Below, piece after piece: positions 42,383 to 54,803 of a DNA stretch of 64,000 bases; position 1 is the stretch's first letter, and each line of letters opens with the position of its first letter. The translations under genes were made by a program, and so were the position numbers. The notes beneath the pieces are model-generated. The model was not told where the DNA came from and ran no database searches. It saw only the letters and a list, made by a program, of their open reading frames with translations. Origin of the DNA: Symbiodinium natans (taxonomy: Eukaryota > Sar > Dinophyceae > Suessiales > Symbiodiniaceae); the NCBI GenBank assembly GCA_905221605.1, contig CAJNDS010002404.1, forward strand, positions 62,001 to 126,000. The letters run 5' to 3'.

Positions 42383-45300
42383 ATGAAGTGCGCTGTGTGC
42401 AATGTGGGCACCCGGGGCGATCTGCAGCCGCTGATTGCGTTGGCGCTGGGCCTCCAGAAGAAAGGTCGCCTGCTGGATGGCCTGCTAAGTCCCCCCCCTC
42501 AAAAAGTAGCACGCCCTTGGGCATTTGGGCATTTGGGCATATTCTTCAATTTCTTAGCTTCCATTTTGGCCTGGCCATGGCATCACTGTCTTCTTCAGCA
42601 GTGCGGTCGCGGTAAGAAAGGGGCCACTGGACGATACTTGTACGGTGTTTAGGAGCCTGTTTCATGGCTCTCCCTTCTTAGAGGTTGGGAGGTCGTCATC
42701 ATCTCCGAAGAGCGCATCAGCCACTCAGCTCAACTCAGAGACGCAGTTAGCGGCGATTGGCAGATTCTTCAGGCCAAAAATGTACTTTCAGCAGATGTTC
42801 AGTGCCATGATATTGGCTGTTGGGCGCAGGCCAGGGAGGAGGGACGTTTGAGACTGCTAGCTGCTGGCTGCATGGCACGGTTGGGATAAGAAGTTCCCAC
42901 GAGCAAATCCTGCATAGCTCCCGCATTTAGCTTACAAGCCAACAATGGTACTAATCACGAGACACATCTAAATGATTTAAGGATCGCTGGTGGTCGACGA
43001 ATTTGGCCTTGAGTTTCGAACCATTGCTGGCGACTCCACCGGCATCATCTTCGAGCAGGACATCAGAAAATGGGATGTAAGGAGGCTTCCGGTCCTTTAG
43101 GTGGAAAGCTTTTTTTTTTTTTTTGAGGTGGTGCTGTCGAAACAAAATCGGCGCTTCAGGGCAAGCTGGAAATCGGCAAGCTTTGACACAGATGTCTAAA
43201 CCCTATACGTTTGTAAGCCCTACACCATGAACTCCTACAGCTTAAAGCTGCCTTCCCTAACTTACCTTGAGGAGTATGCAGAGATGCTGGCCAAAGGCAA
43301 GCTGATGGCTATGATGCAAGAGACGCAGAAGCGGAAGGCGCCACTCCACCGACAGCTCTGACCTTAGGCCTAGCCTCTAGACCAACCTCCCTCCCCCACC
43401 ACAAAAGCAACAGACAATCAACTTCTAAATGCCACAAACAACCCAAGCTTAGATGAGCCGTAAGCCGTATTGGTTGCGAGGGGGTGCAAGCACTGCGTGG
43501 CACGACAGTGAGAGGCCACCTGGTACGAGCAATTCCTGACAGATCTCGTGGAGCACACGAAGGACACAAGGGATTTGGGGATGAAGGTTTCGGCTGGTTT
43601 AGGATTGAAGGGATGAAGGTCGAGGTTTTTCAGACCTCTTACATGTAGTAATGTAGCAGGGCTTGAAAGAACATTGGAGCAGCAGAGCCCTGAGGATGTT
43701 CAGATGATGATCTCCGGTCCTTTGGTCTACAGTGAGACATACTGCAGCGTGGCAGAGATTTGTCGTTCCGTGGGTGTATACACATATGCAAAACGATATA
43801 GAAAACATTATATACACATATACATGTATAAAAAAACATATATATATATATATATGCATGGGTTGGCCAAGCGAGCCCATTCGCGTCACGTAGTTAGAGC
43901 ATCATTCGTTTTGCACCGTCTCGGGCAAAACGACGTTTTCAGCAACGCTAAGCCGCTAAGTGGGTCTCATGAGCATCCTGGCGGTGGCGCACACCACGTC
44001 TCCCTGCGACTTCCAGGAAGGTGCGAGTACGTGCTTCCCGTGGTAGCTTGAACAAGAGTCTAAAAGCAGGTTTTCACTGCTGGAAGCTAAAGAGATAGAA
44101 ATAGGACTCTCATTGTGACCCTCCGAAGCCGTCAACCTCTTTTTCAAGATTCGGTTTCGTCTCAGGTGTTGCAGAAAAGCTTGGCATCCCATGGATACCG
44201 GTACTGCTGCCCGTCGGGCAAGGAAGAAACTCTTCGAAGATTCCGACGTTTCGTTTTCGTTGATGCTATGGCTTTTGGAGGTTGAGGGGTTTGTTCTAGC
44301 TCTGCCCTAGCAAAGCCCCAAACCAGCAACCCTGAAAACTGCCTGAATCCTTCGTGTTTGCGGTGCCTCGGCGCTCGGCTGCTTATTTTGCTGTGGGGTC
44401 CGTATACGGAGCTTTCCAAACCAGGCTCGCAAGAACCCCGTTTCGATATTGCCCCAGAAGGTGTATATTTATACTTTTAAAAGCCTGTTTCGGATGTGTG
44501 TCATGCTAGGGGTGTGACTAGGGTTGACTGTGGGCCCTGACACTAGCCGCTCCGAAGTGAGAGTCGGGGCTCGACCGAGGTATGGGCCACTTTACCCTAC
44601 TGCCGAGTTCCCCAACCCCTTCGTCATGGATTCGAGGCTTTCTTGGTACATTTTTGAACCTTCTTGAAGCTTACTGTTTTAATCTTTCTGATTGGCAGCC
44701 GAAAGCCTAAAAGCCCTAAACGTCCCGAAGCCGACACCATTGCACCTAAATCCGCTGAAGCTTGAAGCAAGGAGTCGAATTGGTTTAGCTGGCTGAACCT
44801 CTTCACGTGCGGGAGCCTAGAGGGTTGCACAGCCGGAGACCTTAGGATCCAAACACTTCAGCAGTTTGAGTGTTCGGTGTTAAGGGCCCAAAGCCCTGAA
44901 CACACTGAGGCGGCCCAGGCGGGGCTTACATCCTAAATCCAAGAGTCGCTGATGGCTCGTATTAATTAAAGGGCATTCAAACTCGCCCGGGTTCAGATTT
45001 GTTGTTCCCAACCCGACAAGTGGGGTACGTAGTTAGATGTTATAAGGACGAAGTGGAGCGCATCACGTGACGCGACGCAGTCAGGACAGTGCAAGGAGAA
45101 CCAGTGCAAGATTCAGGACAGTACAAGGACAGCAGGTAGGACAGGGGCTCAGGCGGGCAACCAGGGAGGCTCAGGCGGGCAACCGTACCGAAATGTCGCC
45201 AGGTTAAGCAGGCCAGGAAGGCTCAGGCGGGCAACTGTACCAAAATGCCGGCCACAAAAGCTCAGGAGGGCAACCGTGCCGAAATGTCGCACACCAAGCA

Positions 45301-48300
45301 GGCCAGGGAGACTGGGAGGCTCAGGCGGGCAACCGTACCGAAAGGTCGCCTTGCCAAGCAGCCAGTGGGCGACAGTGCCATACTAAGCAGGCCAGGGAGG
45401 CTCAGGCGGGCTGGCCGCAAGCCGAAATGTCGCTTCCATACGGGGTTGGATCTAGATTAGGGTCTGCGTGTCGTCATGCACGCACGCAAGGTTTCCTTGC
45501 AGAAGAGCCCCCCAGAGGCTCCCCGATGTTCGAAGTGATAATTTCAGGGCCTCCCGCTGCAGATTAGGGGATTCCTGGGAGGAAAGTCGGCCGGGAGGAA
45601 GAAAGCGAGGCCACATGGTCAGTCCTCTAAATTAGGGTCCTTTTTGGGTTTCCCGTTCTTTATCCACAGTTTTCAAAAAGTGTACCCCAAAGAACCGCAA
45701 TTGATAGAAGTGACCGTATGTCTCCATTTTCAAGATCTTTGTGTCAGTCCGAAGCTGCACAATGCTGAGCCCTCTGAAAGAACGCCCCTCGAGCCGTTGA
45801 GGTACAACTTTTTGTACTGGGCTCTTTGGATGCAGGAGGGCAGCCAGATCAACCGCTTCCGAGCCGCTTGGTTCTACTTTGAGCTCCGCACTTCGTTTCA
45901 TCAAAACGCATGAAACATGCTGACGCACTGTCCCTGGTGCACACAAGCCTTGAACCCAATCAAGTCCTAAGCCATAAGCCCTAAACCGAGGGTACGTTTG
46001 GATGGAGGCTTGGTGGTTGAGGGTTGGGTGCGACGGATCGACTCTTTATTCACAGCGACCCCCTCTTGCGAGCGCTCAATCCGAAGGAGAAGTTGGGCCT
46101 GCCTGCGTTGCAAGTCCGGCGTGGCATGATGAGCATGATCGAGGAGAGGCTCGCCACGTCTTTGGTTGCTGGAAGGGTTGGGGCTGCTACCTTTTTCGTA
46201 AAACCCAATCCCGCAGGCGCCTAAAAATCCAGGGTTTGGATATCGGATTACTTAGCGTAAACGTTTTTGCCGTTCTCAAAGCTGCTGAGGAAGAAGCTCC
46301 TGGTCTTGGGCGCCTTCCACGAGGCGGGGGTCCAGATTTCATGGGGGGCTTTGTTGACGGTATGGAGGCTTCGAAGAATTAGAAGGATGTGATCGTACTC
46401 ACTGACTTTGCGATCTTCGAATATGCAGGGAAATAATTCAGCAGTAGTAGAAGTCACAGTAGTGGAGAGAGCAGAAGGAGAGCAGGCGGAGGAAGAGATG
46501 ATCAAGGGGCAGGAGGGACAGCAGTAGGATGAGGAAGCAGAGGAAGTGACGACGACAGCAGCAGTTGCATTGGCACTTGCAGTCGCTGCGTTGTTGTCAG
46601 GAAACTCAGGTCCACTTTCAGTTGATGTAAAGGCTGAAACAGGCTTAAGCAGCCCCAAACGGCAAACCTCTTGCTTGGCATGTCGTAAACCTTGAACAGC
46701 AAGCCCCCGAAATGTAAATGCAAGGCTTGAGCCTCAACACGGTCTTCGTGAGCACCCTCAACAAATCCCAAACGCTACAAATCTGAACCGAACAACCCTG
46801 AACCCTAAAGTTGATTAAAGGCCGAAACTCCAAAAGTCCAAGCCATCTTGAAACCCCCGTCTGTTTGAGCTCCCTCGAAGCTTCAAGCCCTTGACACGTC
46901 AAGCCCTGGCCAGCAGGTGTCAATCCCACATCCAGCCGCCCCCGCAGACTGGCCGGAGTCCTTCTTCTTTTCAAACGCCCCGCGGCATTTTAGGGACTGG
47001 AAAGCCGGAAGCTTTGGAAGCCTTGGAAGCCTTGGAAGCCTCAGAGTGAAGGGTTGAGGAGGCGGCATTTGCGGTCATTCGCCTTCTCAGTTTTTCTTCG
47101 TCCCCAGCACGCCGGCTGCCGCGGTGCCCGGCCCGCTGTCATCCTTCCTCGAAGAAGTCGGCTCCAGGCCTGAGCGGACGTTGAATCGGTGGAATGATTG
47201 AGCGTTTGGGGATGGAAAAGTCGTGAGTTGCAGGGCAGAAAGCACACATGTAACAGCATGGCATTCCTGACCACTTAACCATTACCCAAAGCCATCTGGC
47301 ACCGCCGGGAAACATGTCAGGTTTGAGCGCTTGCGTCCTGAGTTCAAGCCCAGTGCCCCGAAACTCAGTCGTCTCAGGCCTGTTGTTTACCTTGGCCTGG
47401 GCTCCATGCCTGCTCCCAGGCCTGTCCAGGGCAGTGGCTCCGTTTGAGTCCAGGGTTCGGACGTTCGGAAGCCAAGGCTGAGACTTCAGAGGGTTTTTCT
47501 GGGTTCGAAGGTTGTCGGGTTTCAGGGTTCGAGGGCGGAAGGCGGAAGAGTCCTACTTGTAGCATCTATAACCATCCGCAAAGCCACGAAACCTTGGAAG
47601 AGTTCGCCCGCCACCCCCGAGGCCACAGGCGCACCACCAAACGTCCCGAACCCGCAAGCTCTTCAAGCCATGCCCAACCCGAATGCCAGACTTGAGAACA
47701 CAAATGAAGGTGCGTAGCATGTCGAAATATATCTTTCACTTGACATCATTAGAGAGCCAATATGAAAAAGACAAGTGCTCCAAAAGAGGAAATTCAGTGC
47801 ACTTCAGGACCTTTCTAGCGGCTACAACTGCAACAAATCCAGTACAAAATCCTACGATAAAGTGCATACAACTACAATAAAACTACCGAACCAATAAACG
47901 AAGTCAAAGATCCTTGGAAATAGATGGGCTGTTGGAAACAGAGGTTCTTGGGGCGCATGATATTCTGCTCTTTTCTTATTTGCGATTTTAATGAGAAGTC
48001 TTGTACCCTTTTGCCCTTACATTTGTGTTATCTTAAGTCTTTATGCTTATACTGTTATGCAAAGAGAGATCACTCATTGTAGTCCCTCAAAACAGCTCTC
48101 GGCTACACGATCAGCATAACCCCAGACCTTCTTACCGCTGCCCTTACACCCTGGACGTCAACAAGTCCTGCACCCTATTTAGAAGCTCGTGAATGAAGGC
48201 CCCAAGACCTGGTCAACTTGGCAGAAACCATCGTCGAGAAGTTAGAGGCGAAGATTGGAGACACAACCACATGCTGTCGCTTTGTTTTTCTTGATGGGGG

Positions 48301-51300
48301 GGGGAGGGTTCCGGATTTAGATGGATTTAGGGGGCTGCCTGTATACGTCTCAAACAGCGCCGAAATCATGTTCAATGCAGTCCTTTTAGGGCTGCAGGCC
48401 CAGGCCTGGGCTACACAAAGCAAAATTCCCCCCAGCATGCTAGAGTGCTAGAGCCCCAAGCCCATGGGAGGTCGCTGCGGTGCTGTGTGCCGGCTGGTCT
48501 GACATCTCTTTCAAGTCGAAGGAGCGCTGAGGGTTTCGTGGTGTCCCTGTGTTTTGCACCTTCAAAACAGGTGAAGGGTTTCCAGTGCTTTACTTGGGCC
48601 TGAACCCTTACAAGCGGCTCTGAGGCCCTGAGGCCTTGAATCCCCAGGATCCTAAAGCCCAGGGCTCAGGAGTGTGGAGGGTTTTCGGGCTTGAAGGCTT
48701 AGTCAGCTTAAGTGGTTCAGAGTTCGGGTACGGTTTTGGATTCTTGCGCTTCGTGGCTCACAGTTCAGACATGTTCAGACGCACCAAAGCTGCTTTTGGT
48801 GCGTCCAGTCATTCCTCCTTCGCGGGGAGGCATCTGCCCTGAGCATCCTGAAAGAACCTGAGAGGAGGCTGAGCGGCGCATCCTTGTTGTCAAGTCGGCG
48901 CCTCATGACTTCCTGCTGCCCCGCTGCCGCGTGCTCCTGCACCATGCGGGCGCCGGCACCTGTGCTGCGGCGCTCCGAGCGGGCGTGCCCAGCGTGTGCC
49001 GTCGCGGCAGTGAAGTCAGAGTCTTTTAGAAAGGTCATATGGGTTGAACATCTTGCTGACATACTTATGGAAAACAAGTCATGGTGCACCACTAGCCTGC
49101 TGGTCAAAGCCACGCAGTGCTGCTTGATTTTTCAGAGGACTGCCACGTGTCACCCTGAGCAAAACAACAATCAAGGTCAGGATATGTCAGGACCACACTT
49201 ACAATTGTACGGCCCAAAGGTTGCCTTCAAATCACCAGACTTCAGTAGCTCACAGCTACTCTAGGGCTACGCTAGCTAGACCTGCGACTGAGAGCCGACA
49301 CTGAGAGCCTTCTTTGAGGGCTCCCGATTCAAGGTGTCTGCCAGTGATGCTGGACCAGCCCACCAACGCCAAGCACCTGAACCGTCTCTGGGATGCAAGG
49401 GATGTCATGATGCAACATGATGATACACGAGATACACGTAATGTATGCGTTTGGAGGGTTTGGGACTCACGGGGTCAGGTTCATCAGATGCACCCCGGAA
49501 GAAACAAGAATAAGGAACTTTATGATCTACTTGAGCAGCTCAGTCTTTTCGATGCAGAAGCACAATGTCACAAGAGGAAGCCAGCACAACTGCATCTCAA
49601 CTCAATACAGGCCCGAGAGCAAAAGCAAGGAAACACTGATCAACCTCTGCCCTAAGCATTCAATCCCGCACCCTTAGCAGCAGCCTAGGCTTGGGCGTGG
49701 CCACACCGCCGATCCTGTTTCAGGACGTTCCAACCTCCGTCGACCGCGTAGTGGAGCAGGCGGGCATTGTTGGACTTGCCATGGGCTGCAGGGCTGGGTA
49801 TTAGGTTTGAGATTGCTATTGCGAGCCATGAAGCTGAAACCCGAACCCCTCAAAACCTCAGATTATATCAAATTATTTTTAAGGGGCTGTGCCCATGGGC
49901 GGGCAGCGCAGGCAGAAGCGCGGGGCCAGCAGTTTCTAAGCATTTTGAGGCCCCTAAACTCCCTTAAAATCTCTAAGCGTTTGAGGCTCCTCAACCCCCT
50001 TAAAGTTTCTAAGCATTTTCAGGCCCCTAAACTCCCTTCAAATCTCTAAGCGTTTGAGGCTCCTAGACTCCCTTAAAGTTTCTAAGCACTTTATAAGGCC
50101 CCTAAACTCCCTTTTTCCTAGCCCCGGGCTTAGACACGTCGCTTATGCCCGCCCTTTGGGGGGCGTCATGCTCCTGATGCGCCCCCGGGGTCCCGCCCCG
50201 GGAGCCGCCTGATGCTCCTGATGCGCGCCTGGGGGTCCCGGGCTGGACCCGCTGATGCTCATGATGCGCGCCCTCTGGGGGCCTCCGTGGCGACGCAAAA
50301 AACCACGAAAATAAAACCGTTCACCGGCGGCACGCGGGGGTCGGCGGCACTGGCGTCCGGCCCAATCCGGCCCCCGCGCCGCCCGTGGTCCAGGGCGGAG
50401 CCCGCGTCGCACTAAAGCGCTAGCTTTAAGGGGCGAGCGCCCGAGCCGCCGACCCCGCCCAAAATTGCTTCAAATTCGCGCGGGGCCCTTCGGGAGGCCT
50501 CCAAAACGGCATCCAAGGGGACGCAACACGCGGTGGTGCGAAAAGCACGAAAACCTCGTAAAAACCATGGGTTTTTACGAAAAACCGAGGCCACAAAACA
50601 CCCGCAGCACCCCATTAAACCCTCACGGGCGCGCATCATCGGCCCTAGCTTTTCACATGGGGCGCGCGCCAGGCCGAAACCACGTTTTTCAAGGTTTGGG
50701 GGGGGTACCGGAAGCCCAAAACCAGGCGAGCATCATGAGCATCAGCAGCCCTGGCCCGCGGGCCCAAGGCAATAAAAAACGCTGAAAAACGCTGAAATCA
50801 CCGTAAATACCGTGTTTTTATGAGGTTTTTCACGCGTGCCTCCGACCCCCACCCCTGTTGCCCTTGACCCGCCCCCAAAGTGCGCATCATCGAAACCCAC
50901 GTCCGGGGGGGGGTCTGCTGATGCTGCTGATGCGCGGGGTCCGGGCGCATCATCGAGCCATCGCTTCTCTTGGGCTTCGTGGGGGGGTCCGGGCCCACGG
51001 CCCAGAGACCCAGCTGATGCTCATGATGCTCGGTTTGGGGGGGTGTTCCAACAGCAGAAAACCTCGTAAATACCGAGTGTTTTGTGGGTCCACGTAAAAA
51101 CGCCCCTAAAATCGCTCATTTTACGCGCTCGAACGGCTTCGTGCCTACAAAACACCCGAACAGCAGGACCCCGAATGCCCTTAAGGGCATTCGGGGTCTT
51201 GCTTTTGGGGGTTTCGTGGGCACGCAAGCGTTCAAGCACATACAATCGGCGTGTTTAAGGGGGTTTTGGATGGCCTGGGGGAGGCCGCTGATGCTCATGA

Positions 51301-53329
51301 TGCTCCCTTTCCTGGGTCCCAAAAGGCTTCCCAAGCCCAAAAACACGTGTTTACAGCGTTTTCTGAAGGTTTTTCGAAGGCAAAACGCATGCATAGAATG
51401 CTTTTAAGGCCCCCAAACCAACCCCACTGATGCTCCTGATGCGGGTGCGCGCGCGCGCGCGCGGCGCGCGCGCGGGGGGGGGGGGGAGGGGGGGGGAGGC
51501 AGGAGAAAGAGAGACAGAGAGAAGGAGAGGACAAAGACACGGGAAAGAGAAGACAGTGCCAAGGTTCAAGGTTTCGTGCTTTGGGGGGCGGGGGCCGGCC
51601 CGTGCCGCTAGGCCTGAAATTCTGCTTCGCAGAAGGCCGCAGGCTAGCAAGGCTATTCCCGGGACGACCCGGGTTAAAAGGTCCGCCAACGCTCGGTCCT
51701 TGGGGACCTCGCGCTGCCCGATTTTAAGGGGCTGCGCCCATGGGCGGGCAGCGCAGGCAGAAGCGCGGGGCGAGCAGATCCGTCAAGGGTTTAGGGTTTA
51801 GGGTTTAGGGTCCTATGCCCGCCCTTTGGGAGCATCATGCTCCTGATGCGCCCCCGGGGTCCCCTGATGCGCGCCTGGGGGTCCCGGGCTGAACCCGCTG
51901 ATGCTCATGATGCGCGCCCCTTGGGGGGCATCATGGGGCATCCGCGCCCGTCCCATTTTTCGTGCCTCAACCCGGGCCGCGAAAGGTCGGCGGCACTGGC
52001 GTTCGGCCTAATTCTGCTTCGCAGAAGGCCAGAGGCCAGCAAGGCTATTCCCGGGACGACCCGGGTTAAAAGGTCCGCCAATGCTCGGTCCTTGGGGACC
52101 TCGCGCTGCCCGATTTTAAGGGGCTGCGCCCATGGGCGGGCAGCGCACGCAGAAGCCCGGGGCGAGCAGTTTCTAAGCATGTTGAGGCCCCTAAACTCCC
52201 TTAAAATCTTTAAGCGTTAAGTTTCTAAGCATTTTCAGGCCCCTAAACTCCCTTCAAATCTCTAAGCATTTGAGGCTCCTAGACTCCCTTAACGTTTCTA
52301 AGCACTTTATAAGGCCCCTAAACTCCCTTTTTCCTAGCCCCGGGCTTAGACACGTCGCTTATGCCCGCCCTTTGGGGGGCATCATGCTCCTGATGCGCCC
52401 CCGGGGTCCAGCCCCGGGAGCCGCTGATGCTCCTGATGCGCGCCTGGGGGTCCCGGGCTGGACCCGCTGATGCTCATGATGCGCGCCCTCTGGGGGCCTC
52501 CGTGGCGACGCAAAAAACCACGAAAAAAAAAACCGTTCACCGGCGGCACGCGGGGGTCGGCGGCACTGGCGTCCGGCCTAATTCTGCTTCGCAGAAGGCC
52601 AGAGGCCAGCAAGGCTATTCCCGGGACGACCCGGGTTAAAAGGTCCGCATTTGCTCGGTCCTTTGGGGACCTCGCGCTGCCCGATTTAACGGCTACCGCC
52701 AGTGCCGCCGACCCCAGACAGGAGGGCGGGCGGCAGGCCGGCAAGCCGCAGAGCCAGTACAGGCTCCAAGATTTAGGGTTTAGGGTTAAGGGCTGTAGCA
52801 AAAAATATTTAAAAAGAATGAGTTCTATGTATAACTAATATCTATACACATAGTATTTTAAAGTATATAATGAGTTTTTGGTAAACATGAAGACCAAAAG
52901 ATAAAGGAGATATCTTTTAGTGATCTTTTATCTTTTTATATTTGTATAAAACCGAAATTCATATCTTTGGGGCTCGGGGCAGGGCGCTAAGGGGCGCGAG
53001 GGTTGGGCATGCGCTGCAAGTGTGAGGGGGGTGATGAAGCAGGCAGCAGGCCTGAAAGCATTGGGGGGTGGGGGGGAGGTGGGGGGGTGCTGGGGTGTGG
53101 GGGGTGGGGTGGGGGTGGGAGGTGGTTCCAACACAGCCCCGGCCCCATGGCTTCATGGCCCCAGCGCCCCAGGGCCCTACCCCCATGGCCCCATGGCCCA
53201 GCCTAGATCGGCCCTAAGCTCAGTTGCCGTTTGCTCCAAAGCGCCTGTGTGGTAGGGCCATGGGGCCATGGGGGTGGGGCCCTGGCGTGCTGCCATGAAG
53301 CCATGGGGCCAGGGCCGTGTTAGAGTGGC

Positions 53330-53365
<36 letters not shown>

Positions 53366-54034
53366 CGGGATGCTGCAAGCGCCTTGGGGGACGTAGATGA
53401 GGTGGGGGAGGGGGGGTTCAGGGGGCGGGGGGCTTGGGGGGGTGGGGGCGGGTGGGAGTTGGGGAAGCGCTTGGCGGACTGTCATGGATGAGGTGGAAGG
53501 TCTAAAAAGCAGTGGGTCTTCACTGACGCCGCCCCCGGCTGGGGTCGGCGGATATCCGAGACCGGGACTTTCTCAGCCCTAAGAAACCATTCCACGTGCC
53601 GACTCCGCCAGTATTTCAGGGTTCAGAGGTTTGCGAGTGTCGGGTTGGGAAACCCAGACCTTGCACCCCTTGAGATACTACAACATGCACCAATCTAGCT
53701 GGTCGTGCTACTGAGCAAGCTTAGAGCCCCTAACCTGAAACCTCGCCCGCAGGTGAAGACTGCGCTGGAGTCGTCGGAGATGCGCACAAAGGCGGAGGCA
53801 ATTGCAGGCCTGGGGAGCCAAACCTCCCCAACAACCTGTATCAGTCGCCTCCTTGAGTGTGGTTGGCCCATGATGGAACTGGAAGGGGTTCAAGGCATAT
53901 AAATCCCTGAGCCTGGAGCCCCAAAACTGCAAAGAGCGCTGCCGAATTCATCAGGCCGCGTCCGCCAGAGTGACGGCGTGTCGGCTGCGCTGGAACGCAT
54001 TTTCCAGGCTTATCCAGAGGGCCGGCTTCCCTGA
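42383..54034 (+). CDS. GT28-type UDP-glycosyltransferase (sterol glucosyltransferase-like), about 18 exons
   Basis: Likely transfers a sugar from a UDP-sugar to a lipid or sterol acceptor. Exons: 42383-42464, 42684-42713, 42982-43076, 43272-43337, 43683-43773, 44166-44217, 44580-44636, 45802-45865, 46087-46148, 46917-46981, 47108-47156, 48327-48405 (weak), 48471-48518, 48874-48995, 49334-49394, 49684-49759, 53753 to about 53810, 53971-54034 (TGA). N-terminal motif VGTRGDLQPLIALALGLQ, then GWEVVIISEER and FGLEFRTIAGD, ISGPLVYSE, EKLGIPWIPVLL, YPTAEFPNPFVM and NFLYWALWMQEG. C-terminal donor-sugar motif PHDFLLPRC, HHAGAGTCAAALRAGVPS, PVMLDQPTNAKHL, then GLGVATPPILF and SDGVSAALERIF. Ten introns use GC donors; phases agree from 42383 to 46148. 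The GFGS motif before the C-terminal lobe is not seen (SNSA instead), so that exon is uncertain. The intron 49760-53752 is about 4 kb and repeat-filled. Confidence 0.87.
45125..45435. repeat. ~70-bp tandem repeat, about five degenerate copies
   Basis: Units share GGCTCAGGCGGGCAACCGTA, CCGAAATGTCGC and AAGCAGGCCAGG. It lies in the glycosyltransferase intron between exons 44580-44636 and 45802-45865. The open frame across it is a product of the repeat. Confidence 0.85.
49876..52700. repeat. GC-rich duplicated block with three- and two-copy modules
   Basis: A module starting TTTTAAGGGGCTG and including GCCCATGGGCGGGCAGCGC occurs at 49,876, 51,723 and 52,112. A ~430-bp module (49,931-50,370) recurs at 52,171-52,580. 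A ~110-bp module (TTCTGCTTCGCAGAAGGCC and onward) occurs at 51,617, 52,012 and 52,578. The motif GATGCTCCTGATGCGC or GATGCTCATGATGCGC recurs about a dozen times. The whole block lies in the last large intron of the glycosyltransferase gene. Confidence 0.9.
52795..52960. other. AT-rich island in a GC-rich intron
   Basis: About 165 bp with very high A+T, with a possible hairpin (AAAAGATAAAGGAGATATC against GATCTTTTATCTTTT). Composition changes sharply on both sides. No gene seen. Confidence 0.7.
53120..53330. repeat. long inverted repeat, ~75-bp arms, between G-rich tracts
   Basis: The left arm runs from about 53,127 (AACACAGCCCCGGCCCCATG) to 53,204. The right arm (about 53,257-53,328) contains CATGAAGCCATGGGGCCAGG and GGCCGTGTTAGAG, its near-perfect reverse complement. 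The spacer is about 55 bp. G-rich tracts flank it: 53,066-53,122 on the left, and on the right a poly-G of about 30 (53,333-53,363) followed by more G-rich DNA. Confidence 0.9.
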
Positions 54035-54501
54035 AGGGTTTCGGCGCCTGAATAAATGGGCTCATGGAGTTTTAGCGGTTAGGGGCTTCGATGGGCTCAG
54101 GGGAGTTTAATTAGTGTTGTAGAGTGGTTGTCGCAGCAGGGGCTTAGGCGCCAATGGGCTTTGCGGTTTTGTTCGTCGCCGCTGCAGTCGGTTTTGTATC
54201 CGGCAGCGGTGTCGAGGGCTTGCGGTTTCCTGTGCAGAATTGTCGCGAGCTCGGAGGGAAGAAGGCAAAAGGGGCGCACGACCTGCCTGCCAGGAGCCAG
54301 GGGGTCAGCCTTCATGCACAATTAGCCATGAAATTGGGGTGAAGCCTTGCCCTTGTCTGTTGGCGCACCTATTCTCTCAGCTGATGGGCTTGAGCCTGTG
54401 TTTTGAATCCCCAGCAGTCAAGTCTCTAAAAGCTTCGTCTGCCGACTGCCCTTAAATCGACCTCAAAACCCTGAAATAAAGAAACCCTCTCAAGTCTCAA
54501 G
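54035..54501. other. short intergenic interval between glycosyltransferase and WD40 gene
   Basis: About 470 bp between the stop codon of the glycosyltransferase and the first recognised exon of the next gene. A frame at 54,154-54,342 starts with a hydrophobic run (VLFVAAAVGFVSGSG) but has no splice or family support. It must hold the 3' end of one gene and the 5' end of the next if no upstream exon was missed. Confidence 0.4.
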
Positions 54502-54689
54502 GCCCGTTCCTTTCGACTTCCTGGTGGAGGGCGAGTTCCTGCGCTCCAGTATCTCGGGGTATCTGGAGGCTGGTTAAGCCCAGCTCTGCAAAGTGGGTTA
54601 ACGGTTCGGCCTGGATCAGCGTAGCCCGTGGCGAGGAGAATTCCTTGTTTCCGCAGCGTACTGGGAGGCGTCTTTCTAGCACTCTCTAG

Positions 54690-54757
<68 letters not shown>

Positions 54758-54771
54758 AGCTAGCTCTCTAG

Positions 54772-54803
<32 letters not shown>

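Noticed and set aside
43838..43856. TATATATA tract as a promoter element
   Set aside because: It lies inside a glycosyltransferase intron, and dinoflagellates generally lack classical TATA promoters.
50465..50785. ORFs in the GC-rich block of 50-52.5 kb
   Set aside because: They arise from duplicated GC-rich modules and the GATGC motif, inside an intron whose flanking exons join in phase.
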